Shown: positions 1 through 5,476 of the stretch, in pieces
Layout: each line of letters opens with the position of its first letter
Numbering within the stretch: the stretch's first letter is position 1
Source of the DNA: Savagea sp.
GTDB lineage: Bacteria > Bacillota > Bacilli > Bacillales_A > Planococcaceae
Direction of reading: 5' to 3'
Length of the DNA stretch: 5,476 nt
Assembly (NCBI GenBank): GCA_030152585.1
Contig: JASLJC010000087.1
Location: 1-5,476 of the forward strand
Translations under genes and position numbers: made by a program
Notes under the pieces: generated by a model
Told to the model about the DNA's origin: nothing
Database searches by the model: none
Seen by the model: only the letters and a program-made list of their open reading frames with translations

Positions 1-100
1 ACAAGATTTAAATGATCGTTTACACAGTATTCACCCACAAGAACGTTCGTTAGACGAAGGATTTTTCTTAAAAGATCCAGATAGTATCCAATCTTGTTAA
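1..100 (+). CDS. 3' end of a probable U32-family tRNA hydroxylation protein (TrhP1/YrrN-like), partial
   Basis: Only the last 32 codons are present. They are read from base 2 and end at TAA 98-100; the tail contains RSLDEGFFLKDPDS. The stop lies 19 nt before the TrhP2 start, so the two genes are almost certainly co-transcribed. In Bacillus and Staphylococcus the gene directly upstream of yrrO is yrrN, a shorter U32-family paralogue, and YrrN and YrrO (TrhP1/TrhP2) act in hydroxylation of uridine 34 of tRNA. The fragment carries no catalytic motif. The identity is therefore inferred from position and from a hydrophilic C-terminus of a kind I associate with this family. Any other gene ending here cannot be excluded. 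Confidence 0.55.
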   Translation, partial: QDLNDRLHSIHPQERSLDEGFFLKDPDSIQSC

Positions 101-119
101 TTGTGAAAGGAGTTTTACT

Positions 120-1367
120 ATGACGAAACGAGTCATTACCCAAAAACCTGAAGTTCTTGCACCAGCAGGAACGTTAGAAAAATTAAAAACAGCGATTACG
201 TACGGAGCGGACGCAGTATTTATCGGAGGCGATGCTTACGGTTTACGTAGCCGCGCAGGTAACTTTAGCTTCGATGAAATGCGTGAAGGTGTAGCATTTG
301 CTCATGCTCGTAATGCGAAAGTATATGTTACAGCTAATATGGTCGCACACGAAGGAGACACAGAAGGAGCAGATCACTTCTTCAAAACATTACATGAAAT
401 TGGTATCGATGCCGTTATCGTTTCAGACCCTGCATTAATTGAAATTTGTGCGATGAGCGCACCAGGCTTACCTATCCACTTGTCAACACAAGCATCTGCA
501 ACGAACTATGAGACGTTAAACTTCTGGAAAGATGAAGGTTTAGAACGTATCGTACTTGCACGTGAAGTAGGTATGGACGAGATTTTAGAAATGCGTAAAC
601 ATACAGATGTTGAAATCGAAGTATTCATTCACGGTGCCATGTGTATTTCATATTCTGGTCGATGCGTACTTTCAAACTATATGTCTGATCGTGATGCAAA
701 CCGCGGAGGTTGTTCACAATCTTGCCGTTGGAAATACGATATTTTCGAAATGCCTGAACCAGGTGAGAAAAATTCACACCTTGCCGGTATGTCTGAAGAA
801 GAATTAGAAGCATTTTCTATGAGTTCTGTTGACATGTCGATGATCCGTCATATTCCAGAACTAGTAGAAGCAGGCGTTCATAGTTTAAAAATTGAAGGTC
901 GTATGAAATCTATTCATTACGTTTCAACCGTTTCGAATGTTTATCGCGCTGCTGTTGATGCCTATTGTGCAGATCCTGATAACTACGTCTTTAATGAAGC
1001 GTGGGAAGATGAATTGTGGAAAGTCGCTCAACGTGAATTAGCAAGTGGCTTTTATTGGGGAACACCTACAGAAAACGAGCAGTTATTTGGAAAACCACGT
1101 AAAATTCCTCGTTACCAATTCGTAGGTGAAGTACTCGATTACGATCCTGAAACGAGCATCGCCACGATTCGTCAACGAAACAACTTCGGAGTCGGTGATG
1201 AAATTGAATTTTACGGACCTGGTTTTTCACACGCTTACGAAACTGTAACCGAAATGTGGGACGAAGACGGAGAGCCGATCGATCGTGCAAAACATGCAAT
1301 GATGTTATTAACGATGAAAGTCGAAACACCTGTCCATAAAGGTGATATGATTCGTAAAAAACGATAA
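120..1367 (+). CDS. yrrO: U32-family tRNA hydroxylation protein TrhP2 (YrrO; often annotated 'U32 peptidase/collagenase')
   Basis: This is a complete 415-residue protein, close to the usual length of about 420 for YrrO. The N-terminal barrel opens with PEVLAPAGTLEKLKTA (10-25) and YGADAVFIGG (28-37). The U32 signature EVFIHGAMCISYSGRC spans 167-182. Four cysteines, C175, C182, C198 and C202 (the last two in GGCSQSC), form the set proposed to hold an iron-sulfur cluster. SLKIEGRMKS (255-264) is another family hallmark, and a beta-rich C-terminal domain follows from about 330. The family is labelled peptidase by homology, but bacterial members of this type support prephenate-dependent 5-hydroxyuridine formation at tRNA position 34, in the cytoplasm. 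The start has a good ribosome binding site, GAAAGGAG at 105-112, 7 nt before the ATG. It is the second gene of a unit with the upstream U32 fragment and is followed by a strong terminator. In B. subtilis and S. aureus udk and greA usually follow; here they do not. The family call is secure; the tRNA role is by homology. Confidence 0.93.
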   Translation: MTKRVITQKPEVLAPAGTLEKLKTAITYGADAVFIGGDAYGLRSRAGNFSFDEMREGVAFAHARNAKVYVTANMVAHEGDTEGADHFFKTLHEIGIDAVIVSDPALIEICAMSAPGLPIHLSTQASATNYETLNFWKDEGLERIVLAREVGMDEILEMRKHTDVEIEVFIHGAMCISYSGRCVLSNYMSDRDANRGGCSQSCRWKYDIFEMPEPGEKNSHLAGMSEEELEAFSMSSVDMSMIRHIPELVEAGVHSLKIEGRMKSIHYVSTVSNVYRAAVDAYCADPDNYVFNEAWEDELWKVAQRELASGFYWGTPTENEQLFGKPRKIPRYQFVGEVLDYDPETSIATIRQRNNFGVGDEIEFYGPGFSHAYETVTEMWDEDGEPIDRAKHAMMLLTMKVETPVHKGDMIRKKR

Positions 1368-1400
1368 TTTATAAAAAGAAGCGCTTTTGCTTTTAACGCC

Positions 1401-1442
1401 AAAAAGACACTTAAACGGAAAATACCGTTCAAGTGTCTTTTT
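1401..1442. terminator. Bidirectional intrinsic terminator between yrrO and yktB
   Basis: Arm AAAAAGACACTTAAACGG (1401-1418) pairs with CCGTTCAAGTGTCTTTTT (1425-1442) around a 6-nt loop. There is one mismatch (A1413 opposite C1430). The arms end in A5 and T5 runs, so a U-tract is present on both strands. It lies 33 nt after the yrrO stop and 7 nt after the end of yktB on the other strand, so it can stop both convergent transcripts. Confidence 0.9.
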
Positions 1443-1449
1443 CGGGTTT

Positions 1450-2061
1450 TTATTTCATCTGTTCATATACTGGCCATAACGTTCGGTATGTTTCTTCGAC
1501 CATATCGATAAATGACGATTCATCGTATCGCAATGCTTGTTCTCGCGATAACATCAAACCGACGACAAGTTCTGCGCTTTTTACATTCAATAAACGATTT
1601 AACTGTTGCTCTATTCCTTCTTTTCCTAATTGTTCAATCGTTTTTGCTTCTTTCTTTGTATGGTCACCATACACGACGAATTCATTCGGTAAGGACTCGA
1701 GCACTCGACTGTGATGAAGACGCTCCGCGATTGCTTTTTTATCTTGATTTTCATAAATGACACAAAGTGTTAAAAAGAGACGATCGTTCCATAAACCGAT
1801 TTGAAAGTGTGGCAAAGCTTTATACCCTCTTTTAGAAGGAGCAAAAGCTACCCAACTATCATCGGGAGGATTCACCGTTCTTCTCGCATGCTTTGCGACG
1901 TGTGCATGAAATTCACCTTTACCAAAAGTAGATAAATAAAGTGAAAAATGTTCGCCTAACGCTCGAAACTTCGGTTGAACGACTGTTTGTAAAGCTTCCA
2001 TACGTTGTGCAAGTCCTTCTACTTCAAATACATTAAAATCTCGTTCTGTCCAATATGACAT
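1450..2061 (-). CDS. yktB: DUF1054/UPF0637 family protein YktB
   Basis: This is a 203-residue cytoplasmic protein with no signal peptide or membrane segment, full length for the family (about 200-210). Recognisable family features are the start SYWTERDFNVFEVEGL (2-17), the segment NPPDDSWVAFAPSKRGYK (64-81) and PHFQIGLWNDRLFLTLCVIY (84-103). The biochemical function is unknown. Family structures are known, but I infer no activity from them. The start ATG follows AAAGGAGTGA (2066-2075 on the opposite strand), with 4 nt between that block and the ATG. The gene is divergent from the inositol monophosphatase gene, as the same pair is neighbouring in Bacillus (yktB-yktC) and Staphylococcus. It converges on yrrO and shares its terminator. 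Family assignment is firm; function is open. Confidence 0.9.
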   Translation of the reverse strand: MSYWTERDFNVFEVEGLAQRMEALQTVVQPKFRALGEHFSLYLSTFGKGEFHAHVAKHARRTVNPPDDSWVAFAPSKRGYKALPHFQIGLWNDRLFLTLCVIYENQDKKAIAERLHHSRVLESLPNEFVVYGDHTKKEAKTIEQLGKEGIEQQLNRLLNVKSAELVVGLMLSREQALRYDESSFIDMVEETYRTLWPVYEQMK

Positions 2062-2081
2062 ATCGTCACTCCTTTCGTATT

Positions 2082-2087
2082 ATTATA
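2082..2087 (-). promoter_or_regulatory. Candidate -10 element of the yktB promoter
   Basis: A perfect TATAAT on the minus strand lies 20 nt upstream of the yktB start codon, just ahead of its ribosome binding site, so any leader would be very short. No convincing TTGACA-like -35 box is seen 16-18 nt upstream, which would fall inside the suhB promoter. This is a weak to moderate call based on the hexamer and position only. Confidence 0.4.
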
Positions 2088-2105
2088 AATGATGCATTGA
2101 ATTTG

Positions 2106-2114
2106 TGCTATAAT
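2106..2114 (+). promoter_or_regulatory. Extended -10 promoter of suhB
   Basis: TGCTATAAT matches the extended -10 consensus TGnTATAAT exactly. It predicts a transcript start near 2121 and a leader of under 20 nt. The leader is mostly the ribosome binding site, AAAGGATGGTGG at 2122-2133, just ahead of the ATG at 2138. There is no good -35 box at 17 bp, which fits an extended -10 promoter. Confidence 0.65.
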
Positions 2115-2137
2115 AACGGGTAAAGGATGGTGGCATT

Positions 2138-2941
2138 ATGAACTGGGGTTCTTTAGATAAATATGCAAAATCACTCATTAAAGAGGCCGGACACCGAATC
2201 CGTGTCTCCTTTTATTCTACCATTGATATCGAATCAAAATCGAATGCGGATGATCTTGTGACCAATATTGATCGCGAAATCGAACAATTTTTTATTAAGC
2301 AGATTCGACGAGATTTTCCACATCACCGAATCGTAGGTGAAGAAGGATTCGGTGATACTGTAACCGATTTAAATGGCGTCATTTGGTTTATCGATCCTAT
2401 TGACGGTACGATGAATTTCGTCCATCAGCGACGAAATTTCGCAATATCCGTTGGTATTTATATCGACGGCGTCGGAATGCTCGGATATATTTATGATGTG
2501 ATGCGCGACGATTTTTATTATGCGATGAAAGATGAAGGCGCTTATTTCAACGATGAACGCTTACCTACTTTGGAAAAAACTTCTCTTCATCATGCTGTCA
2601 TCGGAATGAACGCACGTTGGGTTACACCTAATGACTTCGTTCATCATGAACCGATTATTCAACTCGTCAACGACGTACGAGGAGTTCGCTCTTACGGATC
2701 GGCTGCACTTGAACTCGCTTACGTCGCTTCTGGAAGACTAGACGCGTATTTATCTATGCGCTTATCTCCTTGGGATATTGCCGGTGGTATCGTAATTGCT
2801 CGTGAAGTTGGAGCAATCGCTACGACGATGAAAAACCAAGACTTATCATTGACACGGTCTGAAACGTTCATCGTCGCAAACCGTCATTTACACGAATCGT
2901 TCATTACAAACTATTTAAAATGTAAGCCTTCTTTATATTGA
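2138..2941 (+). CDS. suhB: Inositol monophosphatase family protein (SuhB/YktC)
   Basis: A 267-residue protein, the normal length for bacterial inositol monophosphatases (about 265). All motifs of the metal-dependent, lithium-sensitive phosphatase superfamily are present. They are DLVTNID (39-45), GEEG (67-70), WFIDPIDGTMNFV (83-95) and WDIAGG (212-217). Predicted Mg2+ ligands are the glutamates of GEEG, D86, the carbonyl of I88, D89 and D213. It should hydrolyse myo-inositol 1-phosphate or a related sugar phosphate in the cytosol. Family members overlap in substrate (inositol phosphates, NADP, fructose 1,6-bisphosphate, PAP), so the true substrate is not fixed by sequence. The B. subtilis counterpart is YktC. 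It is transcribed from an extended -10 promoter divergently from yktB. No canonical terminator with a T-run follows on its own strand. Nothing is missing from the catalytic set. Confidence 0.93.
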   Translation: MNWGSLDKYAKSLIKEAGHRIRVSFYSTIDIESKSNADDLVTNIDREIEQFFIKQIRRDFPHHRIVGEEGFGDTVTDLNGVIWFIDPIDGTMNFVHQRRNFAISVGIYIDGVGMLGYIYDVMRDDFYYAMKDEGAYFNDERLPTLEKTSLHHAVIGMNARWVTPNDFVHHEPIIQLVNDVRGVRSYGSAALELAYVASGRLDAYLSMRLSPWDIAGGIVIAREVGAIATTMKNQDLSLTRSETFIVANRHLHESFITNYLKCKPSLY

Positions 2942-2951
2942 ACTACCACTA

Positions 2952-2989
2952 GGCTATCCCCGTAGCCCCTATCCTAAAGGATAAGGGCT
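2952..2989. repeat. GC-rich inverted-repeat element with two mutually exclusive hairpins, downstream of suhB
   Basis: Hairpin 1 pairs GGCTA (2952-2956) with TAGCC (2963-2967). Hairpin 2 pairs AGCCCCTATCC (2964-2974) with GGATAAGGGCT (2979-2989) around a TAAA loop, with one C/A mismatch. The two share bases 2964-2967 and so cannot form together. CTATCC occurs twice (2954-2959 and 2969-2974), so GGATA could pair with either copy. Neither strand has a T-run next to the stem, so it is not a canonical terminator. It might stabilise or end the suhB transcript, or be a small dispersed repeat. The function is unknown. Confidence 0.5.
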
Positions 2990-3065
2990 GTAAGCACACT
3001 TATAAAACATAATATCTTTGAACTTATACGAAACGTTTAATAATCTCAATAACCGAAAATCACTC

Positions 3066-3096
3066 AAAAAAAGGAGCTCCGTTTAACGGCGCTCCT
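3066..3096 (-). terminator. Intrinsic terminator of yktA, overlapping its last codons
   Basis: On the minus strand AGGAGCGCCG (3096-3087) pairs with CGGAGCTCCT (3081-3072) with one internal mismatch. The 5-nt loop holds the yktA stop codon, and seven Ts (3072-3066) follow. The stem starts inside the codons for the final Glu-Glu-Arg-Arg residues. On the plus strand the tail is only CTTTC, so it should work poorly for suhB. Confidence 0.85.
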
Positions 3097-3364
3097 CTTT
3101 CATTGTTATACGGACTATTCCTTCTTTCGCTCTTTGTACGACAGGGTAACTTTCATATCCACTACTTTGAGCAAATGTTCGGAATAACGTCTTTTCTTCT
3201 GACTTTGATGGTACGACACGTTTAAATGCTCGGTACGCTTCTAATACTTCTTCACCTGGCACTTCTGCTTCATACGCATCTTCAATTTTAGTAAAAAATT
3301 CTGTTACTTCTATAATTTCTTCCATTGACCAATCGGGGTCGATTGGATAATTGTAATCTTTCAT
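3083..3364 (-). CDS. yktA: UPF0223 family protein YktA
   Basis: A 93-residue, acidic, mostly helical cytoplasmic protein; UPF0223 members are about 90 residues. The start YNYPIDPDWSMEEIIEVTEF (4-23) and the middle FKRVVPSKSEEKTLFR (47-62) are typical of this Bacillota family, named after B. subtilis YktA. No biochemical function is known. The start ATG is preceded by GGAGG (3371-3375), 6 nt away and 1 nt beyond the TAA of the upstream flavoprotein gene. The two genes are separated by only 12 nt and should be co-transcribed and perhaps translationally coupled. The stop lies in the loop of an intrinsic terminator. Its place near lpdA agrees with the pdh-ykt neighbourhood in Bacillus and Staphylococcus. 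Confidence 0.88.
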   Translation of the reverse strand: MKDYNYPIDPDWSMEEIIEVTEFFTKIEDAYEAEVPGEEVLEAYRAFKRVVPSKSEEKTLFRTFAQSSGYESYPVVQRAKEGIVRITMKEERR

Positions 3365-3376
3365 CGCTTTCCTCCA

Positions 3377-4333
3377 TTAACACCATTGTTTTCGAATCTG
3401 TTCTGCTTCTTTTTTCATCCGATGAAACAACTCTTCCACGCTCGGAACGTCTCGAATGAGCCCGACAACTTGTCCTGCCCAACCGTATCCTTCTCGTTCG
3501 ATTCCATCGTGTATAAAACGTTGATTCGCTTTTCCACTAATATATGTTTTTAACGCTTCATATGTCGGATTCGTTTGCTCGATTTCTATTATTTTTTCTG
3601 TCCATTCATTACGTAACGCGCGAGCTGGTGCTCCGATAGAACGTTTTACGACAATTGTATCAGCAGATTCACTTTGAATGATTTTTTGAACATACGCTTC
3701 ACTTGCTGCGACACATTCTTTCGTCGCAATGAATCGAGTGCCCATCTCAATTCCTTCCGCTCCTAAAGCATGTGCTGCCATCCAACCGCGACCATCACCA
3801 ATACCACCAGACGCTACGACTGGTATATCTACCGCATCCACAACTTGAGGAATCAACACGAGTGTACTGACATCTTGTCTTCCTAAATGGCCACCTCCTT
3901 CGTGACCGACGACCATGACAGCATCCGCTCCAAGACTTTCTGCTTTTTGTGCGTGACGCACTTCAGATACGAGAACGAGTGTTTTCACATTTTTGCCTTG
4001 AAGTCGTTCAAAAAATGGCACGGGATTGCCACCAGTTACTGATATAATCTTCACATCTTCTTCAAGTGCTGCGTTTAACATATGTTCATACGGACGTCCA
4101 TGTGATCCTATCGCAAAATTTACGCCAAATGGACGATCTGTTTTTTCACGCGTTTTGCGGATTTCTTCTTTTAATGCTTCGGGTGACGTTAAACTCATCG
4201 CTGTAATTTGACCAAGTCCTCCTGCATTTGAAACCGCACTCGCTAAATCTGAATATGCTAAGTGGGCAAGACCTCCTTGAATAATTGGATATTGAATGCC
4301 GAACGTTTCGGTAATTCTTGTATTCCAGTTCAT
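3377..4333 (-). CDS. Nitronate monooxygenase / FabK-like FMN-dependent oxidoreductase
   Basis: A 318-residue TIM-barrel flavoprotein of the 2-nitropropane dioxygenase family (COG2070). Seen motifs are YPIIQGGLA (15-23) at the first strand, PFGVNFAI (68-75), GHEGGGHLGR (143-152) with the putative catalytic His149, the FMN-phosphate loop ASGGIGDGRG (174-183), EMGTRFIATKE (196-206) and a C-terminal GYGWAGQVVGLI (282-293). Family members oxidise nitronates with FMN and oxygen, or, in the FabK branch, reduce enoyl-ACP with NAD(P)H. The length of about 320 and the GGGHLGR form are compatible with either, so the reaction is not settled. It is probably cytosolic. The start has AAAGGAGG (4342-4349), 8 nt before the ATG. 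It is the first gene of a unit with yktA. The preceding gap carries the lpdA terminator and no clear promoter, so it depends on an unrecognised promoter or on read-through from lpdA. Confidence 0.87.
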   Translation of the reverse strand: MNWNTRITETFGIQYPIIQGGLAHLAYSDLASAVSNAGGLGQITAMSLTSPEALKEEIRKTREKTDRPFGVNFAIGSHGRPYEHMLNAALEEDVKIISVTGGNPVPFFERLQGKNVKTLVLVSEVRHAQKAESLGADAVMVVGHEGGGHLGRQDVSTLVLIPQVVDAVDIPVVASGGIGDGRGWMAAHALGAEGIEMGTRFIATKECVAASEAYVQKIIQSESADTIVVKRSIGAPARALRNEWTEKIIEIEQTNPTYEALKTYISGKANQRFIHDGIEREGYGWAGQVVGLIRDVPSVEELFHRMKKEAEQIRKQWC

Positions 4334-4392
4334 TTGGAACGCCTCCTTTAATAATGTTGTACCGTCTATTTAAATGACGCATGAAACAGGAT

Positions 4393-4430
4393 AAAAAATA
4401 CCGCCTATGGACGAGATAGGCGGTATTTTT
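4393..4430. terminator. Strong intrinsic terminator of lpdA
   Basis: A perfect 15-bp inverted repeat, AAAAATACCGCCTAT (4394-4408) and ATAGGCGGTATTTTT (4416-4430), has a 7-nt loop. The minus strand carries a run of six Ts (4398-4393) after the stem, and the plus strand ends in five Ts. It begins 10 nt after the lpdA stop codon and separates lpdA from the flavoprotein gene. Plus-strand use has no obvious client gene. Confidence 0.92.
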
Positions 4431-4440
4431 ATAAAGTTTA

Positions 4441-5476
4441 TTACATAATGTGAATTGGTTTACCTAACGCAACGTCTGCTGCTTCCATCGTAATTTCACC
4501 AAGTGTTGGGTGTGCGTGGATTGTCATTGCGATATCTTCTAATGTTACACCTGTTTCAACAGCTAAACCGAACTCTGCGATTAAATCTGAAGCATTCGCT
4601 CCAACAATTTGTCCACCGAGTACTAAGCCGTCTTCTTTACGTGCAACAATTTTCACGAAACCGTCAGTCGCATCGAGTGCAATAGCACGTCCGTTTGCCG
4701 CGTATGGGAATTTACCTGTTACGACTTCGTAACCTTCTTCTTTCGCTTGCGCTTCTGAAAGACCGACTGTTGCAAGTTCTGGTGATGTGAAGCAAACTGC
4801 TGGTACTGTTAAATAATCTACTTCTGATTTCTCACCTGAAATTGCTTCTGCTGCAACTTTTGCTTCATAAGATGCTTTATGTGCAAGTTGTGGTCCTTCT
4901 ACGATGTCGCCGATCGCAAAGATATGTGGCAAGCTTGTACGACCTTGTTTATCAACTTCAATTAAACCACGATCTGTCATTTTAATACCGATATCGGCTA
5001 AGCCATTTTCGTCTGTGTTTGGACGACGGCCTACTGTTACAAGTACGTAGTCTGCTTCTACTTTTTCTTCTTTATCGCCAACTTTGTACGTTACAGTTAC
5101 ACCGTTTTCTGTCTCTTCAACACCTTGTGCTAAAGCTTCTGTTACGATGTTAATGCCGTGTTTTTTCATCGATTTTTTCACGACTGACGTCATTTGCTTT
5201 TCAAATCCAGCTAAAATTTCTTTTCCGCCTTCAAGAATTGTAACGTCTGTTCCTAAGTTTGCAAATGCCGAACCGAGTTCTGCTCCAATATATCCTCCAC
5301 CGATAACGACAAGTTTTTCTGGACGCTCTGTTAATGCGAGTGCACCTGTTGAACTTAATACGCGATCTGAAATTGCAAATCCTGGAATTTCAATTTGACG
5401 TGATCGTGTTGCGATATTTGGATTTTTGATCTTGTAGGTTTGTGCTGAATCTTCATTCATAATAGGTAGTGTATGT
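4441..5476 (-). CDS. lpdA: Dihydrolipoamide dehydrogenase (E3 of pyruvate dehydrogenase complex), 5' end outside the window
   Basis: The reading frame is open to the window edge, giving about 344 of an expected 470 residues. The Met codon at 5458-5460 is internal (it aligns with a Met well inside PdhD) and is not the start. Counting from that Met, the NAD-binding loop is VVIGGGYIGAELG (51-63) with acidic E77. GRRPNTD is at 144-150 and the second FAD-contact segment AIGDIVEGPQLAHKASYEA is at 182-200. The interface-domain active site is HAHPTLGE (315-322), with catalytic H317 and E322. The enzyme reoxidises dihydrolipoamide with FAD and NAD+ in 2-oxo-acid dehydrogenase complexes. The N-terminal FAD domain and the redox-active cysteine pair lie beyond the window. 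The protein resembles B. subtilis and S. aureus PdhD closely, so pdhC is the likely upstream neighbour. Oddly, the usually conserved IATGSRP reads IATRSRQ (16-22), close to the window end; this may be sequencing error or a true change. Confidence 0.95.
   Translation of the reverse strand, partial: HTLPIMNEDSAQTYKIKNPNIATRSRQIEIPGFAISDRVLSSTGALALTERPEKLVVIGGGYIGAELGSAFANLGTDVTILEGGKEILAGFEKQMTSVVKKSMKKHGINIVTEALAQGVEETENGVTVTYKVGDKEEKVEADYVLVTVGRRPNTDENGLADIGIKMTDRGLIEVDKQGRTSLPHIFAIGDIVEGPQLAHKASYEAKVAAEAISGEKSEVDYLTVPAVCFTSPELATVGLSEAQAKEEGYEVVTGKFPYAANGRAIALDATDGFVKIVARKEDGLVLGGQIVGANASDLIAEFGLAVETGVTLEDIAMTIHAHPTLGEITMEAADVALGKPIHIM

Noticed and set aside
1433..1760. Two overlapping plus-strand open frames (93 and 82 codons) opposite yktB.
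   Set aside because: The yktB frame has a family match, a good ribosome site and a terminator. The opposite frames begin within or just after a terminator and resemble nothing.
2942..2970. On the minus strand the text GGGGATAGCCTAGTGGTAG resembles the 5' end and D-arm of a tRNA.
   Set aside because: What follows is the end of the suhB coding sequence. There is no anticodon arm, T-arm (GGTTCAA) or matching acceptor strand, so it is coincidental.
3018..3046. Possible plus-strand promoter: TTGAAC (3018-3023), 17-bp gap, TAATCT (3041-3046).
   Set aside because: The -10 is poor and the only product would be antisense to yktA, with no plus-strand gene there. It is too weak to call in AT-rich sequence.
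4146..4382. A 78-codon minus-strand frame overlapping the start of the flavoprotein gene.
   Set aside because: It is out of frame with the conserved flavoprotein, whose ATG has the strong AAAGGAGG site. The alternative start lies upstream without such a site.
5084..5398. A 104-codon open frame on the plus strand opposite lpdA.
   Set aside because: It is a shadow of the strongly supported lpdA frame. The composition is that of antisense translation (rich in Ser, Pro and Phe) and it lacks a ribosome binding site.
5458..5460. The ATG giving a 339-residue LpdA could be read as the true start of a short protein.
   Set aside because: The frame stays open to the window edge, and this Met aligns with an internal position about 125 residues into PdhD. 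The gene is cut by the window.
1..5476. CRISPR arrays, insertion sequences, phage or defence genes.
   Set aside because: No regularly spaced repeats, transposase or integrase motifs, or defence domains are seen. All space is filled by housekeeping-type genes and short gaps.

Overview
The window looks like ordinary chromosomal DNA from a low-GC Bacillota, probably order Bacillales and possibly Staphylococcaceae-like. This rests on strong AAAGGAGG-type ribosome binding sites, an AT-rich composition, short intergenic gaps closed by intrinsic terminators, and proteins that resemble Bacillus and Staphylococcus orthologues (YrrO/TrhP2, YktB, YktC/SuhB, YktA, PdhD/LpdA). The genus cannot be fixed from the sequence alone.

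Layout from left to right. (1) Positions 1-1367, plus strand: the last codons of a gene that is probably the U32-family partner TrhP1/YrrN, then a complete TrhP2/YrrO. The unit is closed by a bidirectional terminator at 1401-1442. (2) Positions 1450-2941: a divergent pair, yktB (DUF1054/UPF0637, minus) and suhB/yktC (inositol monophosphatase family, plus), sharing a 76-bp control region with back-to-back promoter elements. (3) Positions 2942-3082: a 141-bp convergent gap holding a GC-rich element that can fold into two mutually exclusive hairpins. (4) Positions 3083-4333, minus strand: a two-gene unit of a nitronate monooxygenase/FabK-like flavoprotein followed 12 nt later by yktA (UPF0223). 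The yktA terminator is embedded in its own last codons. (5) Positions 4441-5476, minus strand: the C-terminal three quarters of dihydrolipoamide dehydrogenase (E3 of the pyruvate dehydrogenase complex), ended by a perfect 15-bp terminator stem.

Functionally the window is housekeeping: wobble-uridine hydroxylation of tRNA (TrhP), inositol or related sugar-phosphate dephosphorylation (SuhB), central carbon oxidation (LpdA), a flavin oxidoreductase, and two small conserved Bacillota proteins of unknown role. The pdhD...yktA...yktB...suhB neighbourhood recalls the pdh-ykt region of B. subtilis. The trhP unit next to it and the flavoprotein between lpdA and yktA are the local variations.

I found no mobile element, CRISPR array, phage gene or defence system, and no evidence of a new multi-gene system. 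The points most worth checking are the loss of a conserved glycine in LpdA within a cluster of substitutions at the window edge, the alternative-hairpin element downstream of suhB, and the terminator that overlaps the yktA coding end.
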